Part shown: positions 54,175-64,000 of the stretch, in pieces | How positions within the stretch are numbered: the stretch's first letter is position 1 | Layout: every line of letters begins with the position of its first letter | From: Candidatus Pantoea edessiphila | GTDB lineage: Bacteria > Pseudomonadota > Gammaproteobacteria > Enterobacterales > Enterobacteriaceae | Length of the DNA: 64,000 nt | Direction of reading: 5' to 3' | NCBI RefSeq assembly: GCF_002933355.1 | Contig: NZ_PDKU01000001.1 | Coordinates: 186,001 to 250,000 of the forward strand | Position numbers and translations under genes: made by a program | The notes under the pieces: model-generated | Seen by the model: only the letters and a program-made list of their open reading frames with translations | Databases searched by the model: none | What the model was told of the DNA's origin: nothing

Positions 54175-54759
54175 GTGAATAAAATTAAATTAATAGTTGG
54201 TCTCTTGAACCCAGGAGCAAGATATATAGATACAAGACATAACGTGGGCGCTTGGTATGTGAATTTATTGATAGAAAAGCATAATCTTACTATAAAAAAT
54301 AGTCTTAGTTTTTTTGGATTTACTTCTAGTATGCGTATTAGTAGTGATAAAATTTATCTATTAATGCCAAATACCTTTATGAATTTAAGTGGACAAGCAG
54401 TAAAAGCTATATCAACATATTATAATATTTTACCAGAAGAAATATTGATAGCACATGATGAGCTTGATTTTCCTGCTGGCATAGCGAAATTTAAATATGG
54501 TGGTGGTCATGGAGGACACAATGGTTTAAGAGATATAATTAAACAATTAGGTAATAGTAAAAATTTTTATAGATTAAGAATTGGCGTTGGTCGTCCCAGA
54601 AATCGTAATCACATTAGCCAATTTGTTCTTAGTGAACCACCTAACAATGAAAAAAAACTTATTTGTAATGTTATCAATGAGGCAATAATTTGCACAGAAA
54701 TTTGGTTAACACATGATTATCATAAAGCAATAAATAGACTTAATGCGTTTAATTCGTAA
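54175..54759 (+). CDS. pth: Peptidyl-tRNA hydrolase
   Basis: Releases tRNA from peptidyl-tRNA that drops off ribosomes. Catalytic histidine in DTRHNVGAWYVN; KFKYGGGHGGHNGLRDI and NTFMNLSG are conserved. 194 residues, as in E. coli, starting at GTG. The ribosome-binding site is weak; a TATAAT (54163-54168) lies only six bases before the GTG. Confidence 0.95.
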   Translation: MNKIKLIVGLLNPGARYIDTRHNVGAWYVNLLIEKHNLTIKNSLSFFGFTSSMRISSDKIYLLMPNTFMNLSGQAVKAISTYYNILPEEILIAHDELDFPAGIAKFKYGGGHGGHNGLRDIIKQLGNSKNFYRLRIGVGRPRNRNHISQFVLSEPPNNEKKLICNVINEAIICTEIWLTHDYHKAINRLNAFNS

Positions 54760-54821
54760 TTATTATCTGACTGTATAAATGATTATTAGTAATAAACATA
54801 AGGTATAAGGAAAATTAAGAT

Positions 54822-55883
54822 TTGGGATTTAAATGCGGTATTATAGGTTTACCTAATGTAGGTAAATCTACTATTTTTAATGCACTTACTGGTAAAAATG
54901 TAAAATCAGCAAATTTTCCATTTTGTACAATTAAGCCAAATATTGGTTTGGTTTCTGTGCCTGATTTAAGATTACAGCAATTATCAACATTGCTTAATCC
55001 AGAAAGATTAGTGCCAACACATATGGAATTTATTGATATTGCAGGATTGGTTAAGGGTGCTTCTAAGGGTGAGGGGTTAGGAAATTTATTTTTGAATAAT
55101 ATTAGAACAGCTGATGCTTTATGTCATGTAGTGCGTTGTTTTAATAATGATAATATCATTCATGTTACAGGTACAGTTAATCCCATAGAAGATATTAATA
55201 TTGTTAATGAAGAATTAATTTTAGCTGACTTAATTACTTGTGAGAATGCTATTAAAAAAATAAAAAAACGAAACATAAATAATAAAGATATTAATAATGA
55301 ATTTAATGTATTGGAAAAATGTTTAATTCATTTATTAGATTTAAAAATGTTAAGAATATTGAATTTAAGTATTCAAGAAAAATCTTTTATTAATTATCTA
55401 AATTTATTAACAATAAAACCAATTATGTATATCGCAAATATTGAAGATAATAATTTACAAAATAATAGATTTTTATCTCAGTTGCATAAATTTACTGAAA
55501 AGGAAAATTCAATAGTAATTCCCCTGTGTGCGTCAATTGACTCCAACTTTAATGAATTTACAAATAAGACAGAAAAGGTGAGTTCTCTTAATAATGTAAT
55601 TCGTGCCGGTTATTCATTACTTAATTTACATACTTATTTTACTGCTAGCATAAAAGAGATTAGAGCTTGGACAATTCCCATCGGTACAAGCGCAATAAAA
55701 GCATCCGGTAAAATTCATAGTGATTTTGAAAGAGGTTTTATTTGTGCACAAACTATTTCTTTTCGTGATTATTTATTCTATAGCGGAGAACAAGGTGCAA
55801 AAGATGCTGGGAAAATGCGTTCAGAAGGTAAAAACTATATTGTTCAAGATGGAGATATTATTAAATTTCTATTCAATGTTTAA
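54822..55883 (+). CDS. ychF: YchF, OBG-family ATPase/GTPase
   Basis: Ribosome-associated P-loop NTPase of the Obg/YchF group (prefers ATP). G1 [14 protein letters not shown], switch [19 protein letters not shown], a central coiled-coil and a C-terminal TGS domain ([19 protein letters not shown]). The start is TTG, the only one that gives the conserved MGFKCGI N terminus; AAGGA is upstream. 353 residues against 363, mostly from a shorter stretch near residues 240-250. Follows pth, as in E. coli. Confidence 0.95.
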   Translation: MGFKCGIIGLPNVGKSTIFNALTGKNVKSANFPFCTIKPNIGLVSVPDLRLQQLSTLLNPERLVPTHMEFIDIAGLVKGASKGEGLGNLFLNNIRTADALCHVVRCFNNDNIIHVTGTVNPIEDINIVNEELILADLITCENAIKKIKKRNINNKDINNEFNVLEKCLIHLLDLKMLRILNLSIQEKSFINYLNLLTIKPIMYIANIEDNNLQNNRFLSQLHKFTEKENSIVIPLCASIDSNFNEFTNKTEKVSSLNNVIRAGYSLLNLHTYFTASIKEIRAWTIPIGTSAIKASGKIHSDFERGFICAQTISFRDYLFYSGEQGAKDAGKMRSEGKNYIVQDGDIIKFLFNV

Positions 55884-56499
55884 TACTTAATTAAGATATG
55901 GAAGAACGAAGTGCCTAATTGCTTAAGTTTGGTTATTTTTGTTAAACTAAAAAATTACTAACAAGTATCAAGTATATATATTATTTTTTTTAAGATTTGC
56001 ATTGTTCATCTATTAAGTGTAAATTTTTAAAATTTTCTTAAGGTTTTTTTAGTGATCAAATATCAAATTTATAAATTGTTATAGTGTAAATCTTACGGAA
56101 GATAATATATACATAAGAAAATGCACATTTTAATACAATTTGAAAGAAAAAGATTTTTTGTGTATATATTTTATTTAGTAAATACTTTTATTATTTTCAA
56201 AAAACTGGTTTGTTCCTTTATATCTTCTAATGTTTTTCATGAAAACTATAATAATATATTAAAATAATCGAATATTTCATTGTAAATAAATAAAAAATCA
56301 TTAGTTCTATATGAATAGTCAGTATATGTAATAAATAGTTGAATGTTATAAAATATAAAAGTATTAAATACTACAAATGTTTTCTTGCTAAAGAATTTTT
56401 GTAGTATAATATTAAGATAAACTAACTTAGTAACACAATACGTATGTATAGTATTGATTGGATTTTTAATCCTTTAAATTAAAATATCAATTTAATAAG
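55884..56499. other. ychF-mnmA spacer, no gene seen
   Basis: 616 bases of A+T-rich sequence joining two loci that are separated by many genes in E. coli. No coding remnant or RNA gene recognised. Confidence 0.5.
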
Positions 56500-57600
56500 A
56501 TGTTTGCAAATAAAAAAAAAGTAATTATAGGCATGTCTGGAGGTGTTGACTCTTCTATCGCTGCATGGTTGTTACAAAAACAAAACTACTATGTTGAAGG
56601 TCTATTTATGAAAAATTGGGAGGAAGATGATAAAGAAGGATGTAGTATTAAACAAGATTTAGCTGATGCACAGTCAATTTGCGACAAACTTGGTATCTAT
56701 TTACATAAAATTAATTTTGCTGAAGAATATTGGAATTATGTTTTTGAACCCTTTCTTGAAGGTTATAGAATGGGATATACTCCTAATCCTGATGTTATTT
56801 GTAATAAAGAGATAAAATTTAAATTATTTCTTAAATTTGCTATGGAAGAACTTAATGCAGATTTTATTGCCACCGGTCATTACGTACGTAGTCAAAACAA
56901 TTTAAAACAAAATTATTTATTACGCAGTATTGACATTAAAAAAGATCAAAGTTATTTCCTTTATACGCTTAATCAATATCAAATTAAAAAAAGTCTTTTC
57001 CCGCTAGGAACCATAAAAAAAACACAAGTACGTGTTTTAGCTAAACAACTAAATTTTATTAATGCAATGAAAAAAGATTCTACAGGAATTTGTTTTATAG
57101 GAAAAAGAAAATTTAGTGAATTTTTAAAAAAATATTTACCACCATCTACAGGTGATATAATTACAACAGATGGTCAAATTATTGGTCAACATCCAGGGAT
57201 TATGTATTATACATTAGGACAGCGTAAAGGGTTAGGTATTGGTGGATCTAAAAGAAGTCACAATCATCCTTGGTACGTAGTTGATAAAGAAGTTGTACAT
57301 AATCGTTTAATAGTAGCTCAAGGTAAGTGTCATCCAAGTTTATCTTCTATTGGTCTAATAGTTCATAATTTACATTGGATAGACAATAAACCAATTCAAA
57401 CTAGTTTTAACTGCACAGTAAAAACTAGATATCAACAACCAGACATTTCTTGTAAAATCCTTCCTTTTTCTAATAATTGTATTAAAGTAATATTTAATAA
57501 ACCTGTACTAGCTGTAGCTCCAGGACAATCGGCTGTTTTCTATATTGATCAAATTTGTCTTGGAGGTGGTATCATTAAAGAAAGATTACCTAAATTATAA
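56500..57600 (+). CDS. mnmA: tRNA 2-thiouridylase MnmA
   Basis: Adds sulfur at position 2 of the wobble uridine in tRNA for Lys, Glu and Gln. PP-loop GMSGGVDSS; catalytic cysteines in [12 protein letters not shown] and TGICFIGKR. 366 residues against 368. Sulfur would come from a cysteine desulfurase relay; only the Suf desulfurase is visible in this window. hflD, which lies between mnmA and purB in E. coli, is missing. Confidence 0.96.
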   Translation: MFANKKKVIIGMSGGVDSSIAAWLLQKQNYYVEGLFMKNWEEDDKEGCSIKQDLADAQSICDKLGIYLHKINFAEEYWNYVFEPFLEGYRMGYTPNPDVICNKEIKFKLFLKFAMEELNADFIATGHYVRSQNNLKQNYLLRSIDIKKDQSYFLYTLNQYQIKKSLFPLGTIKKTQVRVLAKQLNFINAMKKDSTGICFIGKRKFSEFLKKYLPPSTGDIITTDGQIIGQHPGIMYYTLGQRKGLGIGGSKRSHNHPWYVVDKEVVHNRLIVAQGKCHPSLSSIGLIVHNLHWIDNKPIQTSFNCTVKTRYQQPDISCKILPFSNNCIKVIFNKPVLAVAPGQSAVFYIDQICLGGGIIKERLPKL

Positions 57601-57682
57601 ATTCTAAATAATATCAATCTTAAAAAGATTTACTTAAAAATATTTAATTTACATTAATAAAATTAATTTAGGAATTAAAAAA

Positions 57683-59056
57683 ATGGAATTATCTGTTTTA
57701 ACAAATATATCACCTATTGATGGACGTTATAGCAATAAACTAACTGAATTACGTGATATTTTCAGTGAATATGGTTTATTTAAATATCGACTCCAAATTG
57801 AAATTAATTGGTTACAAAAACTTGCTAATACTAAAGAAATAAAAGAAATTCCCCTTTTTTGTAAAGATATAAAAGATTTTCTTAACTCTCTTATTAATAA
57901 TTTTAATCAAGATGATGCCAGTTATATAAAATCTATTGAAAAGAAAACTAATCATGATATTAAAGCCATAGAATATTTTATAAAAGATAAAATAAATCAT
58001 ATTCCAGAACTAAAGAACATTTCTGAATTTGTTCATTTTGCTTGTACATCTGAAGATATCAATAACTTATCTTATGCATTGATGTTAAAGAAAGCTCGTT
58101 GTGATGTTATTGCACCTTACTGGCATAAATTGATTAATGAAATAAAAATATTAGCAAAAAAGTACAAAGATATTCCTTTATTATCAAGAACACATGGACA
58201 ACCTGCTACTCCCTCTACAATAGGTAAGGAAATGGCAAATACTGTATTTCGGATGAAACGTCAATTAAAAAAATTAAATGATATTGAAATCTTAGGTAAA
58301 ATTAATGGTGCGGTGGGAAATTATAATGCTCATTTAATAGCCTATCCAGAAGTTAATTGGCTACAATTAAGTAAAGATTTTGTAACATCTCTAGGAATAG
58401 TTTGGAATCCTTATACTACCCAAATTGAACCACATGACTATATATCAGAATTGTTTGATTGTATCATACGTTTTAATAATGTTTTAATTGATTTTAATAG
58501 TGATATTTGGCTTTATATATCTTTAAACTATTTCAATCAGAAAATAGATAACAAAACAGAAATTGGATCTTCTACTATGCCTCATAAAATCAATCCTATT
58601 GATTTAGAAAATTCTGAAGGAAATTTAGGCATGGCTAATACTATCATGAAACACTTATCAAGCAAACTACTTGTTTCACGTTTACAAAGAGATCTTACTG
58701 ATTCTACTGTATTACGTAATATTGGAGTTGGTATTAGTTATTCAGTTATAGCATATCAATCAGCATTAAAAGGAATTTCAAAATTAGAAATAAATAGAGA
58801 TTGTTTATTTAACGATTTAGAAAATAATTGGGCAGTGCTTGCAGAACCTATTCAAACTGTAATGCGTCGTTATGGTGTTAATAAACCTTATGAACAACTA
58901 AAAGATTTAACATATGGAAATGATATTGATGCAATAACTATACGTAAATTTATAGATACACTGAAAATACCAGAAGAAGAAAAAGTACGCCTTAAAAAAT
59001 TAACACCACATAACTATCTCGGATATGCTGTCAAATTAGTTGATAATCTGAATTAG
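57683..59056 (+). CDS. purB: Adenylosuccinate lyase
   Basis: Acts twice in purine synthesis (SAICAR to AICAR, adenylosuccinate to AMP). Signature with catalytic serine loop SSTMPHKINPID; histidines in SRTHGQPATPST. 457 residues against 456. An AGGAAT element precedes the ATG. Confidence 0.97.
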   Translation: MELSVLTNISPIDGRYSNKLTELRDIFSEYGLFKYRLQIEINWLQKLANTKEIKEIPLFCKDIKDFLNSLINNFNQDDASYIKSIEKKTNHDIKAIEYFIKDKINHIPELKNISEFVHFACTSEDINNLSYALMLKKARCDVIAPYWHKLINEIKILAKKYKDIPLLSRTHGQPATPSTIGKEMANTVFRMKRQLKKLNDIEILGKINGAVGNYNAHLIAYPEVNWLQLSKDFVTSLGIVWNPYTTQIEPHDYISELFDCIIRFNNVLIDFNSDIWLYISLNYFNQKIDNKTEIGSSTMPHKINPIDLENSEGNLGMANTIMKHLSSKLLVSRLQRDLTDSTVLRNIGVGISYSVIAYQSALKGISKLEINRDCLFNDLENNWAVLAEPIQTVMRRYGVNKPYEQLKDLTYGNDIDAITIRKFIDTLKIPEEEKVRLKKLTPHNYLGYAVKLVDNLN

Positions 59057-59498
59057 ATGAGTTTTATTTTTAATAATTGATTTGAAATAAATTAAAAAAT
59101 GTTAGTACAATATTTAAGGTGGGATAAGTCAAATAATATATAAATATAATATTTATATATAACATCCGATTATTTAATATTCACATTATTAATTTAATGC
59201 ATAATATAATTATTTTAATTTATAATTGATTAAAAATTTTAATGAATTCAAAATTAATTAATTGTTTTATTATTATTAAATGCTTTTATACTAAAATTTA
59301 TATTCATTCATTAAACAAATTGATTTCTTATAAAGTTTGTCATATAAATATATATCATAATCATAGTGTTTTATATAGATTTTGATAGATAAATAAAAAA
59401 TTTACTATTAAACTATTCTGAACAGCAAGATTATTCATTTATATTATTAATTATTCTAAAATATTTAATTTATTAGTTGTAAATAAACTGAGACTAGA
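59057..59498. other. purB-potA spacer, no gene seen
   Basis: About 440 bases upstream of the potABCD operon. No gene recognised; the operon promoter should be here but cannot be picked out. Confidence 0.5.
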
Positions 59499-60617
59499 AT
59501 GATAGATAAGAATATAAAAAAATCGTTAGTTATACTATCTAATATCAGTAAATCTTTTGATAATAAATTGATTATTGATAATTTCAATTTAAAAATTTAT
59601 AACGGTGAATTTATTACTTTGCTTGGACCTTCTGGTTGCGGTAAAACTACTATTTTACGTTTAATCGCAGGACTAGAAAAAGCTAACAAAGGTTTTATTT
59701 TACTTAATGATAATGACATTACTAATACATCTGCTGATGAACGTCATATTAATACAGTATTTCAAAGCTATGCACTTTTCCCGCATATGTCTGTATTTGA
59801 AAATATTGCTTTTGGTTTACGTATGCAAAGAACTCCATATTATGAAATAACTAGACGAGTTAAAGATGTTTTAACTATGGTACAATTAGAAAATTTTGAT
59901 CAACGTCATCCGCATCAACTTTCTGGTGGACAGCAACAACGTGTAGCAATAGCTAGAGCTGTAATAAATCGTCCACAGGTATTGTTATTAGATGAACCCT
60001 TATCAGCATTAGATTATAAATTACGTAAACAAATGCAAAATGAACTGAAAGCATTACAACGCAAGCTTGGTATTACGTTTATTTTTGTTACTCATGATCA
60101 AGAAGAAGCACTTGCAATGTCTGATCGTATCGTAGTTATGCGTAATGGTAAAATTGAACAAGACGGGACACCACGTGAAATATATGAAAAACCTAAAAAT
60201 TTGTTCGTTGCAAGATTTATTGGAGAAATAAATGTTTTCGATACAAAAGTTCTTAAAAGTAATAAAAATTCATATATTCGTGCATTAGTTGAAGGTTATG
60301 AATGTGATATTTATTGTCCTTTTCCGGTTAAAACAGGTGACAAGTTATATGTAATGTTAAGACCAGAAGATCTTCGTGTTAAAGAAATCTACAATCATAG
60401 TAATAATATAGATGGTTTAATTGGATATGTGCGTGAACTAAATTACAAAGGGATGACTCTAGAATCAACTCTAGAACTAGAAAATGGTAAATTAATTACT
60501 GTTAGTGAATTTTTTAATGAAGATGATCCAGATGTTGATCATTTTTTAGATCAGAAAATGTCTATAAATTGGGTAAAAAGTTGGGAGGTAGTTTTACCAT
60601 ATGAAATTAACGAGTAA
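59499..60617 (+). CDS. potA: Spermidine/putrescine ABC transporter ATPase
   Basis: ATPase energising polyamine uptake. Walker [10 protein letters not shown], signature LSGGQQQRV, Walker [13 protein letters not shown], switch His in VTHDQEEA, then a C-terminal regulatory OB domain (from about 240). 372 residues against 378. Overlaps potB by 17 bases. Confidence 0.96.
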   Translation: MIDKNIKKSLVILSNISKSFDNKLIIDNFNLKIYNGEFITLLGPSGCGKTTILRLIAGLEKANKGFILLNDNDITNTSADERHINTVFQSYALFPHMSVFENIAFGLRMQRTPYYEITRRVKDVLTMVQLENFDQRHPHQLSGGQQQRVAIARAVINRPQVLLLDEPLSALDYKLRKQMQNELKALQRKLGITFIFVTHDQEEALAMSDRIVVMRNGKIEQDGTPREIYEKPKNLFVARFIGEINVFDTKVLKSNKNSYIRALVEGYECDIYCPFPVKTGDKLYVMLRPEDLRVKEIYNHSNNIDGLIGYVRELNYKGMTLESTLELENGKLITVSEFFNEDDPDVDHFLDQKMSINWVKSWEVVLPYEINE

Positions 60618-61446
60618 TAGATTTCAAAAGACAGTGATTTTATTAATAGTAGGATGGTTGATTACATTTGTATTTTTACCAAATTTAATGATTTTTATAG
60701 TCAGTTTTTTAACGCGTGATAATGAACATTTAATTAATACGACCTTCACATTTGATAATTATATAAGATTAATTGATCCTTTATATATTAAAGTTTTATT
60801 ACATTCTTTGAATATAGCGATTATAGCTACTGTTTTTTGCTTATTATTAGGATATCCATTTGCTTGGTGTTTAACTAAATTACCCATACATATCAAACCA
60901 ATAATGTTATTTCTATTAATAGTACCATTTTGGACTAATTCTTTAGTTCGTATTTATTGCCTAAAAATTTTTTTAAGTACACGAGGTTGGTTTAATAATT
61001 TTTTAATGTGGCTTGGTATTATTAATAAGCCTTTTCATATTATGTATAAACCCGAAGCTGTAATATTTGGACTAATATATATTCTATTACCTTTTATGAT
61101 TTTGCCAATTTATTCTAATTTAGAAAAATTAGATAAATCTTGTTTAGAAGCAGCATATGATTTAGGTGCAAATAAAATCCAAACTTTTTTTTATATTATA
61201 TTACCTCTTACTATGCCTGGAATTATTGCAGGATGTTTACTGGTTTTGATTCCTGCTATGGGTATGTTTTATGTGTCTGATTTAATGGGAGGAGCAAAAA
61301 ATTTACTTATTGGGAATATCATTAAAAACCAATTTCTTACTATTAGAGATTGGCCGTTCGGAGCATCTATAAGTATAGTAGTAACATTTTTAATGTGGAT
61401 AATGTTATTAATCTATTGGCGTACTATGAGTTTACTAAAAAACTAA
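60601..61446 (+). CDS. potB: Spermidine/putrescine ABC transporter permease
   Basis: Inner-membrane permease subunit with about six transmembrane segments and the EAA-type loop [20 protein letters not shown] that contacts PotA. 281 residues against 275. The ATG at 60601 lies inside the end of potA and aligns with the E. coli N terminus. Confidence 0.95.
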   Translation: MKLTSNRFQKTVILLIVGWLITFVFLPNLMIFIVSFLTRDNEHLINTTFTFDNYIRLIDPLYIKVLLHSLNIAIIATVFCLLLGYPFAWCLTKLPIHIKPIMLFLLIVPFWTNSLVRIYCLKIFLSTRGWFNNFLMWLGIINKPFHIMYKPEAVIFGLIYILLPFMILPIYSNLEKLDKSCLEAAYDLGANKIQTFFYIILPLTMPGIIAGCLLVLIPAMGMFYVSDLMGGAKNLLIGNIIKNQFLTIRDWPFGASISIVVTFLMWIMLLIYWRTMSLLKN

Positions 61447-61458
61447 GGTAAAGTTAAA

Positions 61459-62229
61459 ATGACTATATCTTGTTTACGTAGTAGTTTTATGGCTATCATT
61501 TATACTTGGATTTATATTCCTATATTAATTTTAATTATTAATTCATTTAATGCGTCTAAATTTGGAATGCATTGGCAAGGGTTTAGTATATCTTGGTATA
61601 GAATTTTAATTAATAACAATAGTTTAATTCAAGCAGCACAAAATTCATTAATTGTAGGAGTATGTTCTGCTAGCTTAGCTACTATTATAGGTTCTTTGAC
61701 AGCGTTAGCACTTTATCGTTACCATTTTCGTGGAAAATCATTTATTAATGGGATGTTATTTACAGTAATGATGTCACCAGATATTGTTATGGCAATTTCA
61801 TTGTTAGTATTATTTATGTTATTAGGTATACCACTTGGTTTTTGGTCGTTACTTATTTCTCATATCACTTTTTGTCTTCCATTTGTAGTAATTACTATCT
61901 ATTCATGGTTAAAGGATTTTGATGTAAGAATGTTTGAAGCTGCCAAAGATTTAGGTGCAAACGAAATGACTATTTTAAATAAAATAATCCTACCTTTAGC
62001 GATGCCAGCAGTAACTGCAGGATGGTTATTGAGTTTTACTTTATCTATGGATGACGTTATAGTATCTTCATTTGTCACTAGTCCTGATTTTGAAATATTA
62101 CCATTAAAAATTTACTCAATGGTTAAAGTTGGAATATCTCCAGAGGTAAATGCAATTACAGTAATTTTAGTATTAGTATCACTATTATTAGTAGCCAGTA
62201 GCCAGTTATTACTGAATAAAAATAAATAA
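61459..62229 (+). CDS. potC: Spermidine/putrescine ABC transporter permease
   Basis: Second permease subunit, about six membrane segments, with the coupling loop EAAKDLGANEMTILNKIILP. 256 residues against 264; the C terminus is slightly short. Twelve bases after potB. Confidence 0.95.
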   Translation: MTISCLRSSFMAIIYTWIYIPILILIINSFNASKFGMHWQGFSISWYRILINNNSLIQAAQNSLIVGVCSASLATIIGSLTALALYRYHFRGKSFINGMLFTVMMSPDIVMAISLLVLFMLLGIPLGFWSLLISHITFCLPFVVITIYSWLKDFDVRMFEAAKDLGANEMTILNKIILPLAMPAVTAGWLLSFTLSMDDVIVSSFVTSPDFEILPLKIYSMVKVGISPEVNAITVILVLVSLLLVASSQLLLNKNK

Positions 62230-62241
62230 GGGAGAATTACA

Positions 62242-63285
62242 ATGAAGTATTTTGCTCAATTTTTTATTGGTATATTATTGATGCTATTTACTACAGTACA
62301 AGCGCAATCACCTAATAATGTATTATATTTTTACAACTGGACTGAGTATGTACCTTCAGGATTATTAGAACAATTTACTAAAGAGACAGGTATTAAAGTT
62401 ATCTATTCAACTTATGAATCCAATGAAATTATGTATTCTAAGTTAAAAACATGGAAAAATGGTTCTTATGATTTAGTAGTTCCATCAAGTTATTTTGTTG
62501 CTAAAATGCGTAAGGAAAAAATGCTACAGAAAATAGATAAAATTGCATTAACTAATTTTAAGAACCTTGATCCTAATTTATTAAATAAACCATTTGATCC
62601 TAATAATAATTATTCTATTCCATATATTTGGGGTGCTACTGTTATTGGAGTTAATTCTGATGAAATTAATCCAAAAAGTATTACCAGTTGGGCTGATTTA
62701 TGGAAACCTCAATATAAAAAAAGTTTACTATTAATAGACGATGCTCGTGAAGTTTTTCAAATAGCACTACGTAAACTTGGTTATTCAGGTAACACTAGAG
62801 ATTTAAAACAAATTAAGACTGCCTATGAAGAATTGAAAAAGCTAATGCCAAATATAGTAGCATTTAATTCTGATAATCCTGGAAATCCTTATATGCAAGG
62901 AGATGTCTTGTTAGGTATGGTTTGGAATGGTTCTGCTTATGTGGCGCGTCAATCTGGTGCACCATTAGAAACTATTTGGCCTAAAGAAGGTGGGATATTT
63001 TGGATGGATAATCTTTCTATTCCAATACATGCTAAAAATATAAAAGGTGCTTTAAAATTAATTAATTTTTTACTGCGTCCAGAAATAGCAGCAAAAGTTT
63101 CTATATCTATCGGGTATCCTACTGCAAATAAAGAAGCAAAGAAATTTTTACCAAAAAAAATAACTAATAATACATTATTATATCCACCTAACGATATATT
63201 ACAAAAAGGTGAATGGCAAAATGATGTAGGAGATGCTAGTCGAGAATATGAAATTCTATTTCAAAAACTTAAAGCTGATCATTAA
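62242..63285 (+). CDS. potD: Periplasmic spermidine/putrescine-binding protein
   Basis: Substrate-binding protein of the polyamine importer. Signal peptide of about 21 residues with cleavage likely after VQA. The ligand-binding aromatic residues in YFYNWTEYVPSG-like LYFYNWTEYVPSGLLEQ and the segments GGIFWMDNLSIP and GEWQNDVGDAS are conserved. 347 residues against 348. A GGGAGAA ribosome-binding site precedes the ATG. The complete operon suggests that polyamines are imported from the host. Confidence 0.96.
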   Translation: MKYFAQFFIGILLMLFTTVQAQSPNNVLYFYNWTEYVPSGLLEQFTKETGIKVIYSTYESNEIMYSKLKTWKNGSYDLVVPSSYFVAKMRKEKMLQKIDKIALTNFKNLDPNLLNKPFDPNNNYSIPYIWGATVIGVNSDEINPKSITSWADLWKPQYKKSLLLIDDAREVFQIALRKLGYSGNTRDLKQIKTAYEELKKLMPNIVAFNSDNPGNPYMQGDVLLGMVWNGSAYVARQSGAPLETIWPKEGGIFWMDNLSIPIHAKNIKGALKLINFLLRPEIAAKVSISIGYPTANKEAKKFLPKKITNNTLLYPPNDILQKGEWQNDVGDASREYEILFQKLKADH

Positions 63286-63333
63286 ACAATAATTTAATCA
63301 ACATGAAATAAAAATCGAAAATATTGAAGTATT

Positions 63334-64000
63334 ATGATTAATAAACAACGTTACCCTATACCTAAAAGAGCAGGTGATATTTATCATTTAGGTCAATTAG
63401 TCGGTAATTCATGTATAATGGAATATACAAACATAATTGAAAATTATTTTGGTCTTATATTAATAGTAACATCAAACACACAAGATTCTCTTCAGCTTTT
63501 TAGTGAAATAAGCCAGTTAACTAAACATTATGTTAATCATTTTCCTGATTGGGGAATCGCTCCCTATAGCAGATTATCTCCTAATCAAAATATTATATCG
63601 AATAGAATTTCTATACTTTGTCAATTATCTAAAATAAAGCATGGAATAATAATTATATCAATAAAAACATTAATGCAATTAATTTGTCCTAGTGATTTTT
63701 TATATTGTAATACATTATTAATAAGACAAGGTGAAAAATTATCAAATAATTATTTTAAAAACAAATTGGAGAAAATTGGTTATAAACTTGTTGACCACAT
63801 ATTAGAACCGGGCGAATATAATATAACAAAAAGTTGTTTATATGATTTGTTTCCTATAGGATATGATCGGTGTTATCGTATCAATTTATTTAATGATGAT
63901 ATCCATGATATTAATGAAATAGATTTAAAAGAACAAAAATTACTTAATAGAGTATCAGAAATTAACTTATTTCCTAAACATGAATTTCCAACAAATAAAG
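63334..64000 (+). CDS. mfd: Mfd, transcription-repair coupling factor (5' part)
   Basis: The first 222 codons are inside the window; the frame is open to its end. N-terminal UvrB-like region of Mfd: QRYPIPKRAGDIYHLGQL aligns with E. coli QYRYTLPVKAGEQRLLGEL, then PDWGIAPYSRLSPNQNIISNRIS (key part DWGIAPYSRLSPNQ), TLMQLICP, and EINLFPKHEFPTNK. Mfd removes stalled RNA polymerase and recruits UvrA. E. coli Mfd is about 1148 residues, so most lies beyond this window, and integrity of the rest cannot be judged. Confidence 0.92.
   Translation, partial: MINKQRYPIPKRAGDIYHLGQLVGNSCIMEYTNIIENYFGLILIVTSNTQDSLQLFSEISQLTKHYVNHFPDWGIAPYSRLSPNQNIISNRISILCQLSKIKHGIIIISIKTLMQLICPSDFLYCNTLLIRQGEKLSNNYFKNKLEKIGYKLVDHILEPGEYNITKSCLYDLFPIGYDRCYRINLFNDDIHDINEIDLKEQKLLNRVSEINLFPKHEFPTNK

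Overview
The window is a strongly AT-rich stretch of a reduced gammaproteobacterial chromosome. Nearly every gene has its best match, from memory of protein sequences, in Escherichia coli K-12, often at almost the same length. Intergenic spacers are A+T-rich and decayed, there are no insertion sequences, prophages or CRISPR arrays, and whole E. coli neighbourhoods are condensed to a few survivors. This points to an obligate insect endosymbiont of the Enterobacterales. I cannot name the genus from the sequence alone.

Layout. 0.5-14.5 kb: sohB, topA, cysB, a 1 kb gene-less gap where E. coli has acnA, then ribA, pgpB, pyrF, rnb, a YdeP-type molybdopterin oxidoreductase and fabI. 15-26.3 kb: pntAB, fumC, manA, a shortened RnfB-like ferredoxin, nth, tyrS, pdxH, rnt, grxD and ribE. 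26.4-36.1 kb: tRNA-Val(GAC), the whole sufABCDSE operon, ppsA and ihfA. 36.1-42.9 kb: the translation cluster thrS-infC-rpmI-rplT-pheS-pheT, with infC starting at AUU. 43.5-47.1 kb: hxpB (yniC), ydjM, nadE and an astC-type aminotransferase. 47.3-55.9 kb: sirB1, prmC, prfA, hemA, ispE, prs, pth, ychF. 56.5-64 kb: mnmA, purB, potABCD and the 5' end of mfd.

Compared with my recollection of the E. coli map, sohB to astC runs in E. coli order, skipping lost genes. The order then jumps and reverses from sirB1 to mfd. The astC/sirB1 gap at about 47.1-47.3 kb is therefore a probable ancestral inversion junction.

How the genes fit together: cofactor supply (riboflavin, pyridoxal phosphate, NAD, the first committed haem step, isoprenoid precursors, Fe-S clusters), redox balance (PntAB, GrxD, YdeP, ferredoxin), the translation core, purine/pyrimidine and PRPP supply, and polyamine import. 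CysB and IHF-alpha are kept as regulators. No clearly new multi-gene system is visible. The most unusual items are the freestanding ferredoxin derived from RnfB, the retained YdeP oxidoreductase, an orphan AstC, a tRNA-Val with C33, a phe attenuator hairpin without a Phe-rich leader, and a plus-strand terminator with no gene in front of it.
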